Made by a program: the position numbers and the translations under genes | Source: Pseudomonas sp. FP2335 | GTDB taxonomy: Bacteria; Pseudomonadota; Gammaproteobacteria; Pseudomonadales; Pseudomonadaceae | DNA length: 64,000 nt | Reading direction: 5' to 3' | Assembly (NCBI RefSeq): GCF_030687535.1 | Contig: NZ_CP117437.1 | Coordinates: 372,001 to 436,000 of the forward strand | Part shown: piece after piece, positions 1-9,593 of the stretch | Position numbering within the stretch: position 1 is the stretch's first letter | How the letters are laid out: the number at the start of each line of letters is the position of its first letter | The notes under the pieces: generated by a model | What the model saw: the letters and a program-made list of their open reading frames with translations, nothing else | What the model was told of the DNA's origin: nothing | Database searches by the model: none

Positions 1-609
1 GGTAAGGGCGACTCGCGGCTGATGCTGGCGGCGACGCCGGTGTTGTTGCTGGTGCAGTTGGCGCTGTTGCCGGTGTACCTGGGGTTGATGCTGGGGCCGC
101 AGTCTGGGGTGGTGGTCGAGGCGGGGCCTTTCGTCGAGGCGTTCCTGATGTTGATTGTGGTGCCGATGGTGTTGGCGGTGGGCACCACGGCGCTGGCGCG
201 CAGCTCGACCGTTATCAATGCGTGGAACAACGCCTGGGCCTGGTTGCCGGTGCCGGCCATGGCGCTGGTGTTGTTCGTGGTGATCGCCTCGCAGATCACT
301 GCGGTGGTGCGTGATTTCAGCCTGTTGCTGCCGGTGATTCCGGTCTACCTGGGCTTCCTGTTGCTGGCGCCGCTGATGGGCGCTTTGGCGGCGCGTGTCT
401 GTGCGTTGCCGGCGTTGACGGCGCGTGCGGTGACGTTCAGCGCATCGACACGCAACTCGTTGGTGGTGTTGCCCTTGGCGCTGGCCCTGCCCGAGGGTGT
501 ACGCGGGTTGGCGGCGACGGCGGTGATCCTGCAAACCCTGATCGAGTTGGTCGGTGAATTGATCTATGTGCGTCTGATCCCGGCGTTGGTATGGCCCGTG
601 CGTCGGTAA
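1..609 (+). CDS. ACR3/BASS-superfamily transporter (arsenic-resistance-like), 3' part only
   Basis: The reading frame is open from base 1, so the start lies outside the window; 202 residues remain. They form a run of hydrophobic helices with short polar loops, consistent with an inner-membrane transporter. The segment reading FSASTRNSLVVLPLALALPE, about 50 residues from the end, resembles the conserved discontinuous-helix region of the arsenite efflux/bile-acid-symporter superfamily (COG0798-like). The substrate cannot be read from the sequence: arsenite is the family default, but many pseudomonad members are uncharacterised. No arsR, arsC or arsH is adjacent, which weakens a specific arsenic role. 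The gene ends 77 bp before the next one on the same strand, with no clear terminator between them. Confidence 0.65.
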   Translation, partial: GKGDSRLMLAATPVLLLVQLALLPVYLGLMLGPQSGVVVEAGPFVEAFLMLIVVPMVLAVGTTALARSSTVINAWNNAWAWLPVPAMALVLFVVIASQITAVVRDFSLLLPVIPVYLGFLLLAPLMGALAARVCALPALTARAVTFSASTRNSLVVLPLALALPEGVRGLAATAVILQTLIELVGELIYVRLIPALVWPVRR

Positions 610-686
610 ATGTGAGTCTGTTCAGGCGCTATTCAGCAGGGTGGCCGGCACCATAAGTCGGCACTCTTTACCTGACGGGTCAACCG

Positions 687-2285
687 ATGGATCACCACAA
701 CCGTTTTCGCCTGGAGTCCCTGGGCATTTTCTTGCTCGCCTCTCTGCTGTTTACCCTGGGGATCTGGGATCAGCAGCCTCAGGGTTTTGACGGGCGCTGG
801 GCGTTGTTCCTGCAGGAAATTTTTCGCCACGGCGCGAGTTTTTTCCCGACCACCTACGGTCAGCCCTACGCGGACTATCCCGGCACCGCGACCTTCTTCA
901 GTTTTGTGTTTGCCCGGCTGTTTGGTGCGCCCAACCACCTGGCAAATATCCTGCCCACCGCCCTCGCGTCTGCCGGCACCGTTGCCCTGATCTATCGCCT
1001 GCTGGTGCCGTCGAGCCGGCAATGGGCGCTGCTCACGGTGCTGCTGACGTTGCTCACTGCGCAGTTGCTCGATAAGTCGCGTTCGGTGTGCCTGGATCAG
1101 ATGGTGTCGCTGCTCTGTGTCGGCAGTTTCTACCTGTTGCACACGGGTGAGCGCTTGGGATCGCGCTGGCGCCAACTCGCCGTGTTCCCGCTGTTCGTCC
1201 TCGGCTTTGCGATTCGCGGGCCGCTGGGGTTGATCGAAGTCTGTGGCGTGGTGTGCGTGTACTGGGCGTTGAGCCGCCCCGGGCAGCGGGTCAGGCAGGT
1301 GCTGATCCATGGTGTGGTTGGCGTGCTGCTGTTGGCGGCGTGCTGGTGGCTGTTGGTGAAGCTGGCGCGGATCAGCGGTGGCGATGCCTTTGCCGACGAA
1401 GTGTTCAAGATGCAGGTCGGCGGGCGCCTCGATGAAAGTGGCGAGCCGTTCTACTTCTACTTCCAGTTGAGTGTGTACCGCTACTTCCCGGTGGTGCCGC
1501 TGGCGCTGGCAACGTTGATCGCGCTGCGCCATCGCTGGTCTGAACGGTTTGTGAATGACGACGTGCAGATGGTGGTGCGCCTGGGCGCCTGCGGCTTGAT
1601 GATCCTGCTCGGGCTATCGGTGCCGCACTTCAAGCGCGCTTATTACATCCTGCCCATGGTGCCGATGTTTGCCGCTGTCGCCGCCTATGGGCTGCTCCAG
1701 GCGCAAGGCTGGCTCGTTGGCGTGCGCAGGTGTTACGAATGGCTTGTCGTGGCGCTACCGGCGTTGTGCGTGGTTGTAGTCTTTGTCTGTCGGCATGGGT
1801 GGCAGAAGCACGGTTATTGGCCGGACGTTTCGTTGCCGCTGCTGATAGGCGCGCTGCTGGTCCTGCAAGTGGCGGCAGTGATCGCCTGGCGTCGTCTGGT
1901 GGGGCTCAGCGCGATCGCATTGGCGGCGCAATGGCTGTTGCTGGTGGCCGTGATCGGTCCGGCCAAGGATCTGCAATTCGACACCCGCACCTTTGTTGGC
2001 GAGGTGGAAGCGCTACGGGTGAAGCAGCCGGGGCCGTTGGTGTTTGTCAATCTCGGCCGGGATACCTGGGCGGTGCGCTACATGATGAACCTGGATCATG
2101 ATGAGCAGCCGTTGTTTGTCGCGGGGAGCGAGGTCGAGCGGTTGGCTACGTTGCCAAAGCCGGCATGGGTGATCGTGGCACGCAAGGAAACCAAGCTGCT
2201 GGCGGGGACGCCGCTGGAACATCAGGCGCCGGTGTACAGCGGGCGGTTGAATGACAATCCGTTGATGGTGTTTTTGCTTGAGTGA
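687..2285 (+). CDS. GT39/ArnT-like membrane glycosyltransferase
   Basis: This 532-residue protein has an N-terminal membrane segment, then a luminal-type loop with an acidic motif (FDGRW near residue 34, and YADYPG) as found in the dolichyl-phosphate-mannose mannosyltransferase/ArnT superfamily. About ten further hydrophobic segments and a soluble C-terminal domain of about 120 residues follow. Family members transfer sugars from polyprenyl-phosphate carriers on the periplasmic face of the inner membrane. Donor and acceptor are not predictable here. No arn operon genes are adjacent, so it is not arnT by context. The ATG start (MDHHNRF) is preceded by a weak purine stretch. A strong hairpin terminator follows within about 65 bp. 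Confidence 0.75.
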   Translation: MDHHNRFRLESLGIFLLASLLFTLGIWDQQPQGFDGRWALFLQEIFRHGASFFPTTYGQPYADYPGTATFFSFVFARLFGAPNHLANILPTALASAGTVALIYRLLVPSSRQWALLTVLLTLLTAQLLDKSRSVCLDQMVSLLCVGSFYLLHTGERLGSRWRQLAVFPLFVLGFAIRGPLGLIEVCGVVCVYWALSRPGQRVRQVLIHGVVGVLLLAACWWLLVKLARISGGDAFADEVFKMQVGGRLDESGEPFYFYFQLSVYRYFPVVPLALATLIALRHRWSERFVNDDVQMVVRLGACGLMILLGLSVPHFKRAYYILPMVPMFAAVAAYGLLQAQGWLVGVRRCYEWLVVALPALCVVVVFVCRHGWQKHGYWPDVSLPLLIGALLVLQVAAVIAWRRLVGLSAIALAAQWLLLVAVIGPAKDLQFDTRTFVGEVEALRVKQPGPLVFVNLGRDTWAVRYMMNLDHDEQPLFVAGSEVERLATLPKPAWVIVARKETKLLAGTPLEHQAPVYSGRLNDNPLMVFLLE

Positions 2286-2349
2286 TTGAGATGACGGGCT
2301 TCGGGGCGACAGAGGTTGCTCCGATGCAGCTCAATAAATCCCGGGCAAC

Positions 2350-2377
2350 AAAAAACCCGCACTAGGCGGGTTTTTTG
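2350..2377 (+). terminator. Rho-independent terminator after the GT39 gene
   Basis: The stem CCCGC/GCGGG with a 5-nt loop is flanked by an A-run on the left and six T on the right, so it could work in both directions. It separates the plus-strand glycosyltransferase from the minus-strand tRNA-Phe. Confidence 0.85.
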
Positions 2378-2417
2378 TGTGTTTCAGATGATGTTCGCAC
2401 CACCTAAAACTAATTAG

Positions 2418-2493
2418 TGGTGCCCAGAGACGGAATCGAACCGCCGACACGGGGATTTTCAATCCCCTGCTCTACCGACTGAGCTATCTGGGC
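2418..2493 (-). tRNA. tRNA-Phe (GAA)
   Basis: The 76-nt minus-strand cloverleaf has acceptor stem GCCCAGA/TCTGGGC, a D-arm containing AGCTCAGTCGGTAGAGC, the anticodon loop TTGAAAA (anticodon GAA) and a T-arm with GGTTCGATTCC. The 3' CCA is encoded. It lies downstream of yggX on the same strand, just before the terminator of the convergent glycosyltransferase gene. Confidence 0.98.
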
Positions 2494-2596
2494 AACGGGG
2501 CGCATTAAACGGGTTTTTCAGGGGGTCGTCAAGCAAGTTTTCAAAAAATATTTAATTATTACCGTCGCTTACGTGCCGACCCCGGTTTTTGATCAA

Positions 2597-2869
2597 TTAT
2601 TGAGCAGGTGGCACGTAGCCGTCGGCCTTGGCGTAATCCTCGCCGGAAAAGAACTTGTCCATCTCGCCTGCCAGGTACTTGCGGTCTTCGGCGTTCATCA
2701 TGTTCAGGCGTTTTTCGTTGATCAGCAGGGTCTGGTGTTTCAACCAGTCGCCCCAGGCGTTGGCAGAGACATGCTCGTAAATGTCCTGGCCCTTGGCGCC
2801 TGGGTACGGAGGGCGTTCCAGGCCTGGCAGTTCTTCTTTGTACTTGCGGCACATTACGGTGCGGGTCAT
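2597..2869 (-). CDS. yggX: Probable Fe(2+)-trafficking / oxidative damage protection protein YggX
   Basis: This 90-residue cytoplasmic protein carries the family signature: [10 protein letters not shown] at the N-terminus with the single conserved Cys7, [12 protein letters not shown], and a C-terminal region rich in Lys and Asp. YggX proteins bind or traffic ferrous iron and protect Fe-S enzymes from oxidation. Its ATG overlaps the mutY stop codon (ATGA arrangement), so the two are translationally coupled. MutY is itself a [4Fe-4S] enzyme, which makes the pairing functionally sensible and is typical of gammaproteobacteria. Length is normal for the family. Confidence 0.95.
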   Translation of the reverse strand: MTRTVMCRKYKEELPGLERPPYPGAKGQDIYEHVSANAWGDWLKHQTLLINEKRLNMMNAEDRKYLAGEMDKFFSGEDYAKADGYVPPAQ

Positions 2870-3933
2870 GACGACACTCCTGCATTCAAAACATCGGCCG
2901 CGCGCTTCAGCAGTTTCTTGACCGGGGCGGCAAGGCCCAGGCGCGGCGGGGTGGCGAGGTTATACCAGAGCCAGTCGGCCTCGGCCACGTGATGGGCGGA
3001 TTCCTCGACCCGTACCAGCCAGGGTTCGATGGCCAGCTGGAAATGGCTGAAGGTGTGGACCAGCCCCGGCAGTTCCTGTTGCTTGCCCAGTTCGAGCGCG
3101 TGCTGGTGGGCGAGGTGTTCCAGGTCTTGCAGGTCGTCCAGTTCCGGCAAGCTCCACAGCCCACCCCAGAGCCCTGTCGATGGGCGGCGGTAAAGCAGGA
3201 TCGCGCCCTCGGCGTTCGCCAGCATCGGCATCAGCGTGCGCTTCTGCGGGATGGTCTTGCGCGGCTTGGGGATCGGGTAGCGGGTCTCCAGGCCGAGCAT
3301 GTGGGCTTCGCAGCCTTTTTCCAGCGGGCACAGCAGGCAGCTGGGTTTGCTGCGGGTGCAGAGGGTGGCGCCCATGTCCATCATCGCCTGGGTGTAGGCG
3401 TTGACGCGATCATGGGGTGTGAAGCGCTCTGCCGTGGCCCACAGCTGCTTGGCGACCTTGGGTTCGCCCGGGTAGCCCTCTTGCGCGGTAAAGCGTGCCA
3501 GCACGCGCTTGACGTTGCCGTCGAGGATCGGTGCGCGCAGGCCCATGCTCAGGCTCGCGATTGCGCCGGCGGTAGACAGGCCGATGCCCGGCAGCTCGGT
3601 GAGTTTTTCCACGTCCCGGGGAAACTCGCCGCCATAGTCGGCCACCACAATCTTCGCGGTCTTTTGCAGGTTGCGTGCGCGGGTGTAGTAGCCCAGGCCG
3701 GTCCACAAATGCAGCACCTCGTCTTCCGGTGCGGCGGCCAGGGCTTCGACCGTCGGCAGCGAGGCCATGAAACGGTCGAAATAATTCAGCACGGTGCTGA
3801 CCTGGGTCTGTTGCAGCATGATCTCCGAGACCCACACCCGATAAGGCGTGATGCCCTGTTGCCAGGGCAGGTCGTGGCGACCGTGGCGGTCGTACCAATC
3901 CAGCACCGCCGTTGAAAACTGCTCGTTTCTCAT
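2866..3933 (-). CDS. mutY: A/G-specific adenine glycosylase MutY
   Basis: MutY removes adenine mispaired with 8-oxoguanine in base excision repair. The 355-residue protein has the expected order. The N-terminal catalytic domain carries the motif around [10 protein letters not shown] with its Glu. A helix-hairpin-helix region ([15 protein letters not shown]) follows near residue 115. The iron-sulfur loop has Cys spacing C-X6-C-X2-C-X5-C around residues 195-211. The C-terminal NUDIX-like domain recognises 8-oxoG. Its start overlaps the stop of the upstream AsmA-like gene (ATGA) and its stop overlaps the yggX start, giving a tight three-gene operon. Length is typical. Confidence 0.97.
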   Translation of the reverse strand: MRNEQFSTAVLDWYDRHGRHDLPWQQGITPYRVWVSEIMLQQTQVSTVLNYFDRFMASLPTVEALAAAPEDEVLHLWTGLGYYTRARNLQKTAKIVVADYGGEFPRDVEKLTELPGIGLSTAGAIASLSMGLRAPILDGNVKRVLARFTAQEGYPGEPKVAKQLWATAERFTPHDRVNAYTQAMMDMGATLCTRSKPSCLLCPLEKGCEAHMLGLETRYPIPKPRKTIPQKRTLMPMLANAEGAILLYRRPSTGLWGGLWSLPELDDLQDLEHLAHQHALELGKQQELPGLVHTFSHFQLAIEPWLVRVEESAHHVAEADWLWYNLATPPRLGLAAPVKKLLKRAADVLNAGVSS

Positions 3934-6152
3934 CGTTTGAACAGACCTTTGAGCGCGTCTTTGAGCTGCGGGTTGACCTTGTCGAGCTTCTCTTCAAGTT
4001 TGTCGCTGAGCTTGTTGCCGGCGGCCTTGATAGCGACCTGGCCGAGGCCGTCCTTGTCCAGGCGGCAAGCCTTGGCGCCGAGTTCCAGCGGGCCACGGCA
4101 GCGCAGCGGCACTTCGATCCCCTGGAAGTTGGCGCCCACCTGGCAGGCCGGGTCCGGTACTTCGCGCTGGTCGCCTTCGACGAGGATGCCCACGCGGTAG
4201 TCCATGCCCAGCACGCGCAGGTCGATGTCACCGTTGCCGTTGACCGTCAGGCCCGGGATGCGCACTTTCAGGTCCGGGTTGCTGGCGACGCCGTTACGGA
4301 AGGTCAGGTTGCCACGCAGTTCCTGGAACGGCGTGTCCTTGCCTTGCGGTGCGCTGCTCAGGGTCTTGCGGTTGAGCAGGGCGATGCCGGTGCACAGCTG
4401 TTGTTCGAGGTTGGCGTTGAGCAGCACGCCGTTGTTGATCACAAAGCTGGCGGTGCCGTTGAGGCTGTCGATCAGGGCTTTCTGGCTGTTGCCGCGGCCG
4501 CTGAGGTTGCTGTCGAGGGTGACCTGGCCCTTCACCGGCGGCGTTTGCCCCTGGGCTTGCAGGATGCGCTCGACCGGCACTTGCCTGATCTGGCTTTGCA
4601 GCGCCAACACAGGAATATCCTGGCGCACGTCAAGGTTGCCGGTTGCCTGGAAGGAGCCGTTGTAGAGGCTGCCGCTCAGGGTGCTGAGCTTGAGTTGGCC
4701 GTCGATGCCGGTGGCTTTGAGCACCGCGTTCTGGATCGGCAGCTTGCTCAAGGTCAATTGGCCGAAGGCCAGGTCGGCATTCACGTCCAGCGCGCGCAGG
4801 CGTGCCACGGGCAGCAGCTTGTCGGTACTCCAGGCGCCTTTGGTGGGTGCGTCCGGCAGCGGCGTGGTACCACCGGCGGCCATGGCCCCGGCTTCGCTGT
4901 TCTGCACTTCGGCCTGGCGTGCGGCGGTTGCGCCTTTGGCGGCTTCGGACTTGGCCGGCAGGTAATTGTCGACGTTGAACGTATCGCCCTTGAGCTGGAC
5001 CCGCAGCGATTGCTTGGCGAAGTCTTCCACGGCAATGCGCCCGGTGAAGGTGCTGCCATCGACCTTCAGGTTCAGGTCGTCGAGGACCACGCTGGTGGGC
5101 GTACCCGCCAGGCGGCTGACCAGCTCGACCTTGCTCAGGCTGCCCTCGGCCATCGCTGGCAATGGGTTGCCCACGCTGTCGAGAAACTTGGCCAGGTCAA
5201 ATTGGGCGATGGACAGGGCGCCGTTCAGTTGGGCTGTCTTGTCCAGGTCGTTGACCTTCAGCTCGCCCAGGGCGCGCAATTGGTTGGCCGACAGTTTCAA
5301 GTTGGTCCATTCGGCGATGTTCGCCGCCAAGTCCACCAAAATCTGCCCTTGGGTGGAGAACGTCACGGTCTTGCCTTGCAGCGGCTCGCCGGTGGCCTCG
5401 CCGCTCAGGCGCATGTCTTCGAACTGGTAGCGCTTGAGCGCACGTTGGATGCGCAGGTTGCCATTGAGCTCGGTCTTGACGCGCATCACTGGCTGGTTGC
5501 TGCCGAAGAATGCGGTGAGCTTCACCGGAATGCTCGCGCCATCGTGAATCGCACCGGCGCTTAGCTGGATACTTTCAGCACTGAATTGCTTGCCGGTCTG
5601 CTCGTCGTTGTATTCCACGCGGGCGTTGTTGATGGTCAGGCTGTCGATGTCCAGGCGGATCGGCTGCGGCGGCTTCTCCGGCTTGGCCTCGGCAGCCGGC
5701 TCGGCAGGCGCGGGCGCAGTGGCAGGCGCTTCGGTGCTGGCGACCGGTACGGTCTTGCCGATGTCTTCCCAGTTGCCGTGGCCCTGCTTGTCGCGGTTGA
5801 GGCGCAGGTTCAGGCCTTCGACGCGCACATCGCTCATCTGCACTTCGCGGCGCAGCAGCGGCAGCACGCGCACCGACAGGCCGAGCATTTGCAGGTCGGC
5901 GAACGGTTGTGTCGGAGTGGTCAGGGTCGCCACGCTGGCTTCGTGCAGCTCAAGGCCGAGCCAGGGGAACAGGCTCCAGCCGATGTCGCCATTGAGCGTC
6001 AGCTCGATGTGGGCCTTGTCGCGGGCAATCTGGCGGATCTCGTCTTTATAGTCGTTGGGATCGAAGAGGTGGGTCAGGGCAAAGCCCAGCGCCACAATGA
6101 TCAGCAACAGCCCGAGAAGTACCAGACCCAGGATTTTGCCGAACGCTTTCAT
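3930..6152 (-). CDS. AsmA-family envelope protein
   Basis: The 740-residue protein starts with a short cytoplasmic stretch and one membrane helix (about residues 7-28). A long periplasmic beta-rich region follows with the AsmA N-terminal signature (DPNDYKDEIRQIARDK). A Pro/Ala/Glu-rich linker lies near residues 145-165, and there is a C-terminal AsmA_2-like domain. Family members are bridge-like lipid-transfer or outer-membrane biogenesis proteins. The start ATG is preceded by AAGGA. It is the first gene of an asmA-mutY-yggX run, a conserved pseudomonad arrangement without an obvious functional link between the envelope protein and DNA repair. Confidence 0.9.
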   Translation of the reverse strand: MKAFGKILGLVLLGLLLIIVALGFALTHLFDPNDYKDEIRQIARDKAHIELTLNGDIGWSLFPWLGLELHEASVATLTTPTQPFADLQMLGLSVRVLPLLRREVQMSDVRVEGLNLRLNRDKQGHGNWEDIGKTVPVASTEAPATAPAPAEPAAEAKPEKPPQPIRLDIDSLTINNARVEYNDEQTGKQFSAESIQLSAGAIHDGASIPVKLTAFFGSNQPVMRVKTELNGNLRIQRALKRYQFEDMRLSGEATGEPLQGKTVTFSTQGQILVDLAANIAEWTNLKLSANQLRALGELKVNDLDKTAQLNGALSIAQFDLAKFLDSVGNPLPAMAEGSLSKVELVSRLAGTPTSVVLDDLNLKVDGSTFTGRIAVEDFAKQSLRVQLKGDTFNVDNYLPAKSEAAKGATAARQAEVQNSEAGAMAAGGTTPLPDAPTKGAWSTDKLLPVARLRALDVNADLAFGQLTLSKLPIQNAVLKATGIDGQLKLSTLSGSLYNGSFQATGNLDVRQDIPVLALQSQIRQVPVERILQAQGQTPPVKGQVTLDSNLSGRGNSQKALIDSLNGTASFVINNGVLLNANLEQQLCTGIALLNRKTLSSAPQGKDTPFQELRGNLTFRNGVASNPDLKVRIPGLTVNGNGDIDLRVLGMDYRVGILVEGDQREVPDPACQVGANFQGIEVPLRCRGPLELGAKACRLDKDGLGQVAIKAAGNKLSDKLEEKLDKVNPQLKDALKGLFKR

Positions 6153-6478
6153 GGGCGAGTCCTTGTATGTCGAGATTAAAATTTAGCCGAAGAGTATACC
6201 GCCGGTAACCGTACGTCAGTTCGCCGATCGTTACATTGTATCCACGCCCAGCAAAACGGGATTTTGGCGTCAAATAAAACAGATAACCCGAAAAAGGTGA
6301 TGTCAGTTTGGTTTTTCTGGCATTCACAGGTGCTAATCTGCGCGGGTTCGTCTGCCTTCTGCGACACAACGTCGCGCATCAAATGGAGCTTGACTCAAAA
6401 CAACGGCCAACGCTTTGCGTGCAAGGTCGAGGGAGAGAGCGCCTGACGAACACATACTAACAACTGGGGGAAACACCA
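6153..6478. other. Divergent intergenic region (asmA-like / MFS)
   Basis: This 326-bp stretch has no credible gene. It must hold the promoters of the two divergent flanking genes. An A+T-rich section lies at about 6190-6345, with a possible -10-like GCTAAT near 6332, but no convincing -35 pair was found. No hairpin or known regulatory motif stands out. Confidence 0.5.
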
Positions 6479-8140
6479 ATGAGCACAAGCACTGCGGCAG
6501 CTTTAACTGCCGCACAGCCTGCGTTCCTGTCCAAGGAGCGCATCATCGCCAAGCCGGGCTTCAACCGCTGGCTGGTCCCGCCGGCCGCGCTGGCTATCCA
6601 CCTGTGCATCGGCATGGCCTACGGTTTTTCGGTGTTCTGGCTGCCGTTGTCGAAGGCGCTGGGGATCACCAAGCCGTTGGCCTGCGCGCCGGACATGAGC
6701 TTTATCGCACAAGTCTTCTCGTCCCAATGCGACTGGCCCATTTCCATGCTGGGCTGGATCTACACCCTGTTCTTCATTTTCCTGGGCTGCTCGGCAGCGA
6801 TCTGGGGCGGCTGGCTGGAACATGCCGGGCCTCGCAAGGCCGGTGTCGTATCGGCGCTGTGCTGGTGTGGCGGCCTGCTGATCTCGGCGTTGGGTATCTA
6901 CACCCACCAGATCTGGCTAATGTGGATCGGTTCCGGCGTGATTGGCGGCATTGGCCTGGGCCTGGGCTACATCTCGCCCGTGTCGACCCTGATCAAGTGG
7001 TTCCCGGACAAGCGCGGCATGGCGACCGGCATGGCGATCATGGGCTTCGGCGGCGGCGCGATGGTGGGCGCCCCGTTGGCGGCAGCCTTGATGGGCCACT
7101 TCGCCACGCCCGACAGCGTGGGGGTATGGCAGAGCTTCCTGGTGATGGCCGCGATCTATTTCGTGTTCATGATCGGCGGTGCCTTGTCCTACCGCGTACC
7201 GCCGACCGGCTGGAAGCCTGAGGGCTGGACCGCGCCGGCGAAAAAAGCCAGCAATGCGATGATCACCCACCGTCACGTGCACGTGAATGTGGCGTGGAAG
7301 ACCCCGCAATTCCGTCTGGTGTGGCTGGTGCTGTGCCTGAACGTGTCTGCTGGTATCGGTATCCTTGGCATGGCTTCGCCACTGCTGCAGGAAGTGTTCG
7401 GCGGCAAATTGCTGGGCGTGGATGTGCCGTTCGGCCAGCTGGATGCGGGTCAACTGGCGTCCATCGCCGCCATCGCGGCGGGCTTCACCGGGCTGCTGAG
7501 CTTGTTCAACATCGGTGGCCGGTTCTTCTGGGCGTCGTTCTCCGACTACCTGGGCCGTAAAAATACCTACTTCGTGTTTTTCGCCCTGGGCTTTGCCCTG
7601 TACGCGCTGATCCCGAACCTGGGGCACCTGGGCAACGTGGCGCTGTTTGTGGCGGCGTTCTGCATCATCCTGTCGATGTACGGCGGTGGCTTTGCGACGG
7701 TTCCGGCTTACCTGGCCGACTTGTTCGGTACGCAGATGGTCGGCGCGATCCACGGTCGCCTGCTGACCGCATGGGCTGCGGCGGGCGTATTGGGCCCGGT
7801 GCTGGTGAACTACCTGCGTGAATATCAACTGAGCATCGGCGTTGAACGTGCCGCGGCCTACGACATCACCTTGTATATCCTCGCTGGCCTGCTGGTGCTG
7901 GGGTTCGTCTGCAACATGCTGGTCCGCCCGGTGGCGGACAAGTACTTCATGACCGATGCCGAACTGGCGGCCGAGCAGGCGCTGGGGCATGACAAAGGTG
8001 CGGACGCCACCACTTCCCTGGAGTGGAAAGCGGCGCCCGGCACCGTGCCATTGGCGATTGCCGCGTGGCTGGTGGTCGGTATTCCGTTGGCGTGGGGTGT
8101 GTGGGTGACCCTGCAGAAGACGGCGGTACTGTTCCACTAA
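6479..8140 (+). CDS. OFA-type major facilitator (oxalate/formate antiporter-like) transporter
   Basis: The 553-residue polytopic protein has about twelve hydrophobic segments and MFS signatures. These include GYGFS-like IGMAYGFSVFWLP early, the loop KWFPDKRGMATGMAIMGFGGGA, and a second-half repeat around GRFFWASFSDYLGRKN. A longer central loop of charged residues separates the two halves. The KWFPDKRG motif is characteristic of the oxalate:formate antiporter family (TC 2.A.1.11), whose members move small mono- and dicarboxylates. No oxalate-degrading genes are nearby, so the substrate is open. The ATG follows GGGGAAACACC. The gene is monocistronic and followed by a REPIN. Confidence 0.85.
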   Translation: MSTSTAAALTAAQPAFLSKERIIAKPGFNRWLVPPAALAIHLCIGMAYGFSVFWLPLSKALGITKPLACAPDMSFIAQVFSSQCDWPISMLGWIYTLFFIFLGCSAAIWGGWLEHAGPRKAGVVSALCWCGGLLISALGIYTHQIWLMWIGSGVIGGIGLGLGYISPVSTLIKWFPDKRGMATGMAIMGFGGGAMVGAPLAAALMGHFATPDSVGVWQSFLVMAAIYFVFMIGGALSYRVPPTGWKPEGWTAPAKKASNAMITHRHVHVNVAWKTPQFRLVWLVLCLNVSAGIGILGMASPLLQEVFGGKLLGVDVPFGQLDAGQLASIAAIAAGFTGLLSLFNIGGRFFWASFSDYLGRKNTYFVFFALGFALYALIPNLGHLGNVALFVAAFCIILSMYGGGFATVPAYLADLFGTQMVGAIHGRLLTAWAAAGVLGPVLVNYLREYQLSIGVERAAAYDITLYILAGLLVLGFVCNMLVRPVADKYFMTDAELAAEQALGHDKGADATTSLEWKAAPGTVPLAIAAWLVVGIPLAWGVWVTLQKTAVLFH

Positions 8141-8154
8141 TACCGCAAAAACCC

Positions 8155-8241
8155 TGTGGGAGCTGGCTCGCCCGCGATAGCATCACCTCGGTCTGTCTGA
8201 GTGACCGAGGTGCCCGCATCGCAGGCAAGCCAGCTCCCACA
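8155..8241. repeat. REPIN (REP doublet, GTGGGAGCTGGC type)
   Basis: Two REP units face each other (TGTGGGAGCTGGC...GCCAGCTCCCACA) about 87 bp end to end, with an inner inverted repeat CACCTCGGTC/GACCGAGGTG. It lies downstream of the MFS gene and could act as a 3' stabilising structure. Confidence 0.9.
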
Positions 8242-8294
8242 GTTGTATGCACATGTCTATCCTCGACACTCCATCAGTCTTATCCCCTCCGATG

Positions 8295-8323
8295 TTTCTG
8301 TTTGGCGCCCGCGCCCCTATAAT
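8295..8323 (+). promoter_or_regulatory. Candidate sigma-70 promoter of the his operon
   Basis: A perfect TATAAT lies at 8318-8323, about 39 bp before the hisB ATG. The best-spaced -35 (TTTCTG, 17-bp spacer) is a weak match to consensus. No attenuator-like leader or His-rich leader peptide is visible. Confidence 0.55.
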
Positions 8324-8361
8324 GGCTGCCTTTTTCGCCCAATGATTTTGCGGAGCTGGTG

Positions 8362-8955
8362 ATGGCCGAACGTAAGGCGTCCGTCGAGCGCGACACTCTG
8401 GAAACCCAGATCAAAGCCTCGATCAACCTGGATGGCACCGGAAAGGCCCGATTTGATATCGGTGTACCTTTTCTTGAGCACATGCTGGACCAGATCGCCC
8501 GTCACGGGCTGATCGACCTGGATATCGTCAGTAAGGGCGACCTGCACATCGACGACCACCACACGGTGGAAGACGTTGGCATCACCCTCGGCCAGGCATT
8601 TGCCAAGGCCATCGGCGACAAGAAAGGCATCCGTCGCTACGGCCACGCCTATGTCCCGCTGGACGAAGCGCTGTCGCGTGTGGTCATCGACTTCTCCGGC
8701 CGCCCAGGCCTGCAGATGCACGTGCCCTACACCCGCGCCACCGTGGGCGGTTTTGACGTCGACCTGTTCCAGGAATTCTTCCAGGGTTTCGTCAACCACG
8801 CACTTGTCAGCCTGCACATCGACAACCTGCGCGGCACCAACACCCACCACCAGATCGAAACCGTGTTCAAGGCTTTCGGCCGCGCCCTGCGCATGGCCGT
8901 GGAGCTGGATGATCGCATGGCCGGGCAAATGCCCTCGACCAAGGGCGTCCTGTAA
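8362..8955 (+). CDS. hisB: Imidazoleglycerol-phosphate dehydratase
   Basis: HisB converts imidazole glycerol phosphate to imidazole acetol phosphate in histidine biosynthesis. The 197-residue monofunctional form is present; it lacks the N-terminal phosphatase domain of enterobacterial HisB. The Mn-binding histidine motifs are visible: DDHHTVED near residue 70 and NTHHQIET near residue 165. An in-frame GTG lies one codon upstream, but the ATG with GGAG at 8352-8355 is preferred. The stop codon overlaps the hisH start (TAATG), giving translational coupling. Confidence 0.97.
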   Translation: MAERKASVERDTLETQIKASINLDGTGKARFDIGVPFLEHMLDQIARHGLIDLDIVSKGDLHIDDHHTVEDVGITLGQAFAKAIGDKKGIRRYGHAYVPLDEALSRVVIDFSGRPGLQMHVPYTRATVGGFDVDLFQEFFQGFVNHALVSLHIDNLRGTNTHHQIETVFKAFGRALRMAVELDDRMAGQMPSTKGVL

Positions 8956-9593
8956 TGCAGACGGTCGCGGTTATCGATTACGGCATGGGTAACCTGCACT
9001 CGGTGGCCAAGGCCCTCGAACACGTAGGTGCCGGCAAGGTGCTGATCACCAGCGATGCAGACGTGATTCGCGAAGCCGACCGGGTGGTATTCCCCGGCGT
9101 TGGCGCGATTCGCGATTGCATGGCCGAGATCCGCCGCCTGGGCTTCGACAGCCTGGTGCGTGAAGTCAGCCAGGACCGTCCGTTCCTCGGCATCTGTGTG
9201 GGCATGCAAGCCTTGCTCGATCGCAGTGAAGAGAACGATGGCGTCGACTGCATCGGGCTGTTCCCGGGCCAGGTGAAGTTCTTCGGCAAGGACCTGCATG
9301 AAGACGGCGCACACCTCAAAGTGCCGCACATGGGCTGGAACGAGGTCAGCCAGACCGTCGACCACCCGCTGTGGCACGACATCCCGGACCTGGCGCGTTT
9401 CTACTTCGTGCACAGCTACTACATCGCCGCCGGTAACCCGGGCCAGGTGGTGGGTGGCGGGCACTACGGCGTCGACTTCGCCGCCGCGCTGGCCGAAGGT
9501 TCGCGCTTTGCCGTGCAGTTCCACCCGGAGAAAAGCCATACCCATGGCCTGCAATTGCTGCAGAACTTCGCCACCTGGAACGGAAGCTGGTAA
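8955..9593 (+). CDS. hisH: Imidazole glycerol phosphate synthase glutaminase subunit
   Basis: HisH releases ammonia from glutamine and channels it to HisF. The 212-residue class I glutamine amidotransferase has the nucleophile elbow GICVGMQAL (Cys near residue 78) and the C-terminal catalytic [10 protein letters not shown]. The oxyanion/glycine loop is near GVGAIRDCM. It overlaps hisB by one base and is followed directly by a DUF2164 gene without a gap. Length is normal. Confidence 0.97.
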   Translation: MQTVAVIDYGMGNLHSVAKALEHVGAGKVLITSDADVIREADRVVFPGVGAIRDCMAEIRRLGFDSLVREVSQDRPFLGICVGMQALLDRSEENDGVDCIGLFPGQVKFFGKDLHEDGAHLKVPHMGWNEVSQTVDHPLWHDIPDLARFYFVHSYYIAAGNPGQVVGGGHYGVDFAAALAEGSRFAVQFHPEKSHTHGLQLLQNFATWNGSW